From positions 1 to 6,711 of the forward strand of contig JAQTLI010000159.1 in the NCBI GenBank assembly GCA_028714995.1: a stretch of DNA of 6,711 bases, read 5' to 3'. Position 1 is the first letter of the stretch. Every line of letters begins with the position of its first letter. A model generated the notes under the pieces. It searched no databases. It was not told where the DNA came from and saw only the letters and a program-made list of their open reading frames with translations. A program made the translations under genes and the position numbers. This document shows, one piece after another, positions 5,234-6,711 of the stretch. The DNA is from Methylobacter sp. GTDB taxonomy: Bacteria > Pseudomonadota > Gammaproteobacteria > Methylococcales > Methylomonadaceae.

Positions 5234-5275
5234 GTCATATCGGATTAATAAAATAATTAGTTGGTTCGATATGAC
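5234..5275. repeat. Inverted repeat flanking the outermost iteron
   Basis: GTCATATCG (5234-5242) is the exact inverse of CGATATGAC (5267-5275), separated by 24 bases. The right arm runs into the first iteron, so the left arm may be an inverted partial iteron. It lies just after the stop of the Met/His-rich gene and could also act as a weak structural boundary. Confidence 0.45.
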
Positions 5276-5295
5276 GACAAATTGATAGTTACAAA

Positions 5296-5344
5296 ATCCT
5301 TTTTTATATTTTTTCTTTTTTATTCTTTTTTATTCTTTTTTAAA
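5296..5344. other. T-rich tract, probable DNA unwinding element
   Basis: Nearly fifty bases are almost entirely T and A on the + strand, with direct repeats of CTTTTTTATT at 5318-5341. It lies between the solitary iteron and the main iteron array, the usual kind of place for strand opening in an iteron origin. Confidence 0.65.
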
Positions 5345-5346
5345 GG

Positions 5347-5379
5347 CGCTGCAAGCCATGAACAGAAAGGCTTGCAGCG
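5347..5379. other. Strong hairpin inside the origin
   Basis: CGCTGCAAGCC (5347-5357) and GGCTTGCAGCG (5369-5379) are perfect 11-bp GC-rich arms around an 11-base loop. It sits between the T-rich tract and the iterons. It is not followed by a T run on the + strand. On the minus strand it is followed by a short T stretch, so it may be a terminator for minus-strand transcription, a barrier, or a single-strand initiation structure. Confidence 0.55.
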
Positions 5380-5491
5380 TCAATATAACGACAGATTGAT
5401 TGTTATATAACGACAAATTGATCGTTTAATAACGACAGTTTGATTGTTACATGTGGTCAGATTGATCTCATATAACGACAAATTGATCGTT

Positions 5492-5520
5492 ACAACGACA
5501 CGTTATTTTGTTGTCGTTGT
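5492..5520. promoter_or_regulatory. Inverted repeat operator in the rep promoter
   Basis: ACAACGACA (5492-5500) and TGTCGTTGT (5512-5520) are perfect 9-bp arms. The arm contains the AACGACA half of the iteron, the arrangement used by dimeric Rep proteins of this family to repress their own gene. The right arm overlaps the candidate -35. Confidence 0.75.
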
Positions 5521-5545
5521 TTTAGCTTTTGATGGGGTGTATAGT
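5517..5545 (+). promoter_or_regulatory. Probable rep promoter
   Basis: TTGTTT (5517-5522) and TATAGT (5540-5545) are separated by 17 bases. The -35 is covered by the inverted repeat operator, which fits autorepression. The leader is short, with the gene starting at 5579. Confidence 0.6.
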
Positions 5546-5547
5546 TA

Positions 5548-5567
5548 GACATCATCCCTATGGTGTC
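5548..5567 (+). other. Imperfect stem-loop in the rep leader
   Basis: GACATCAT (5548-5555), loop CCCT, ATGGTGTC (5560-5567) pair at 7 of 8 positions. It lies 11 bases before the rep ATG, which lacks a recognisable Shine-Dalgarno, so it may limit translation. That role is inference. Confidence 0.4.
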
Positions 5568-5578
5568 GTCATATTATT

Positions 5579-6469
5579 ATGGACAACAATCCTTCGTATC
5601 TAACTGTTGTTAAATCCAACAAGGTTGTGGAAGCCAGTTATATGCTTTCGCTGGCTGAGCAACGGGTTTTGTTGGCTTGTATTGCGCAGATCGACTCAAC
5701 GGCAGTTTTAACAGAGGAATACCGTTTTGAAGTAACTGCTTCCGGCGTTGCTGATTTAGCGGGACTGGAAAACCTTTCAAATACCTATCGAGACCTAAAA
5801 AAAGCTTCTGAAAAGCTGTATGAGCGTAGCGTGATCATTGATGATCCAGATCCTGATAATCCAAAAATAACCCAACGTAAAACGCGCTGGATAAGCAGTA
5901 TTGATTATATGCCGGGGGAGGGGAAGGTAGTTTTGAGTTTTGCCATAGGCATTATTCCCTATCTGTCCCAGTTGTCGCGCGAATTCACCAAATACAAACT
6001 TAAGCACGTTGCCCGATTTGAAAGCGTGTATTCGATCCGCTTATATGAACTGTTAGTGCAATGGAGCTCAGCCGGAGAGCGTGAAATTGAAGTCGAATGG
6101 TTCAAGCGACAGTTTCAGGTAGGCGACAAATATAGCCGTGTAGTTGACCTGAAGAAACGGGTTATTGATCCGGCCATCCAGGAAATCAACGAACATTCAA
6201 ACTTTTGGGTGAAATACGGTCAACGCAAGTCGGGACGGACAATCACTCATTTTCAATTTCAGTTTGGCTTGAAGGATACGCCCAGGCCTTATAAGCAGCT
6301 GACTGATGAAGAAATTAATAGGCAGGCCAAGCCAGGGGAAACCAGGGCGGCTGTTGTCGCACGTTTGACAGGCACCTCGTTAGCGGATTTTGCTAAGGTT
6401 GGGGAGTCGTTTGATCAGGCACGTGAACGCAAAAAGAGCTTGACCGAGATTAAGAAGAAATTGCGGTAG
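5579..6469 (+). CDS. rep: Rep_3 family plasmid replication initiator
   Basis: The initiator protein binds the adjacent iterons, melts the origin and recruits host replication factors in the cytoplasm. The 296 residues fit the Rep_3 (RepB/Initiator) family with two winged-helix domains. The first begins with the typical NKVVEASYMLSLAEQRVLL at 14-32. The hinge region carries FTKYKLKHVARFESVYSIR (136-154) and LYELLVQW (155-162), the strongest family signature. The second domain continues with WFKRQFQVGDKYSRVVDLKK, then VIDPAIQEINEHSNFWVKYG and the basic RKSGRTITHFQFQF. The last 60 residues are a charged tail typical of variable C-termini. Start ATG 5579 gives the expected N-terminus, although no Shine-Dalgarno is visible in front of it. 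Regulation is probably by autorepression at 5492-5520. No frame damage was seen, so the replicon looks functional. Confidence 0.95.
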   Translation: MDNNPSYLTVVKSNKVVEASYMLSLAEQRVLLACIAQIDSTAVLTEEYRFEVTASGVADLAGLENLSNTYRDLKKASEKLYERSVIIDDPDPDNPKITQRKTRWISSIDYMPGEGKVVLSFAIGIIPYLSQLSREFTKYKLKHVARFESVYSIRLYELLVQWSSAGEREIEVEWFKRQFQVGDKYSRVVDLKKRVIDPAIQEINEHSNFWVKYGQRKSGRTITHFQFQFGLKDTPRPYKQLTDEEINRQAKPGETRAAVVARLTGTSLADFAKVGESFDQARERKKSLTEIKKKLR

Positions 6470-6497
6470 GAAATAGGTAGTTGAATCCTTCTTACAT

Positions 6498-6711
6498 CTA
6501 GGGGGCGTTCTCAATCATATTTAATTCTCTGCTCCAATAGTGTATTTTAGCGGGCATTTGGATTTAAATAATAATGAAGCGTACGGTTCTGCGTGATGAC
6601 CAATGGGAACGTATAAAGGATCTTTTGCCGGGCAAAGCCGGCGATTGCGGTGTGACAGCAACCAATAACCGGCAATTTATTGAAGCGGTGTTATGGATTG
6701 CTCGAACGGGT
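6498..6711 (+). mobile_element. IS5-family element, left end (continues beyond window)
   Basis: Shortly after rep the sequence becomes CTAG then GGGGCGTTCTC. This fits a left terminal inverted repeat starting at 6501 or 6502 next to a CTAG/TA target, the target pattern (YTAR or TA) typical of the IS427 group of IS5. A transposase frame begins 73 bases inside. The right end and the target duplication lie outside the window, so the boundary is inferred. Confidence 0.65.
6574..6711 (+). CDS. IS5-family (IS427-like) transposase, N-terminal part
   Basis: ATG 6574 opens a frame that is still open at the window edge, giving 46 residues. It begins MKRTVLRDDQWERIKDLLPG and continues through NNRQFIEAVLWIARTG, the characteristic N-terminal domain of IS427-type transposases, which usually makes up the first of two overlapping frames joined by a programmed shift. 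Catalytic DDE residues would lie further on and cannot be seen. The start follows an AT-rich leader with no strong ribosome binding site, as is usual for these elements. It was probably inserted into the plasmid just behind rep without harming it. Confidence 0.88.
   Translation, partial: MKRTVLRDDQWERIKDLLPGKAGDCGVTATNNRQFIEAVLWIARTG

Larger units (their letters stand above)
5271..5492 (+). repeat. oriV: Replication origin iterons (oriV)
   Basis: The repeat core is AACGACARATTGATNGTTA (19 bp). Copies begin at 5387, 5409, 5431 and 5474. A degenerate copy begins at 5453 (conserved CAGATTGAT centre) and a solitary copy at 5273, on the far side of the T-rich tract and hairpin. The spacing in the main array is 22, 22, 22 and 21 bp, two helical turns, so all copies face the same side of the DNA. 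Rep_3 initiators bind such iterons as monomers to melt the origin and, at high copy number, pair them to block initiation. The initiator gene follows immediately. No good DnaA box was seen. Confidence 0.9.

Noticed and set aside
5271..5492. CRISPR-like reading of the spaced repeats near the origin
   Set aside because: The repeats are 19 bp with only 2-3 bases between them, so there are no spacers. Spacing of two helical turns next to a Rep_3 gene identifies iterons.

Overview
The window reads as the maintenance region of an iteron-controlled, theta-type plasmid from a Gram-negative bacterium, most likely a gammaproteobacterium. The evidence is a Rep_3 initiator next to iterons, a small ParA paired with a ribbon-helix-helix-like partner, a KfrA-type DNA-binding coiled-coil protein, and Sec-type signal peptides on the cargo proteins. 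The genus cannot be fixed from the sequence alone. All clear intact genes lie on the + strand.

Layout. (1) 1-503 is the 3' part of an unrecognised gene. (2) 501-2545 is a partition region: parA (970-1617), translationally coupled to a 98-aa putative centromere-binding protein (1610-1906). It is embedded in a field of AT-rich palindromic sites. An identical 20-mer occurs three times upstream, about 210 bp apart, and looser variants lie downstream. Between the upstream sites is a decayed tandem copy of the parA 5' end, including an ORF that stops after 44 codons and has lost the Walker A lysine, plus the tail of an older gene. (3) 1997-2446 is a small exported or membrane coiled-coil gene broken by two compensating frame changes. 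It is followed by about 430 bases with only a doubtful 58-codon ORF and a competing minus-strand relic. (4) 2880-3752 encodes a secreted DNA/RNA non-specific endonuclease with an N-terminal Cys/His-rich module. (5) A perfect 16+16-bp palindrome abuts the promoter of a kfrA-like gene (3860-4807). (6) 4898-5218 encodes a small exported Met/His-rich protein. (7) 5219-5578 is the replication origin: a T-rich unwinding-type tract, a strong hairpin, five clear iterons plus one degenerate iteron, and an inverted repeat overlapping the rep promoter. (8) rep is at 5579-6469. (9) From about 6501 an IS5-family element enters and runs off the window.

How it works together (inference from family knowledge). 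Rep binds the iterons to open the origin and, as a dimer, probably binds the inverted repeat to repress itself. ParA and its small partner segregate the plasmid through the palindromic cluster, which probably also represses the par promoter. The KfrA-like protein probably represses itself through the 34-bp palindrome and stabilises the plasmid. The nuclease and the Met/His-rich protein look like cargo. No radically new system is evident. The strongest leads are the partition-site array with its duplicated, decayed parA head, and the long palindrome in front of kfrA.
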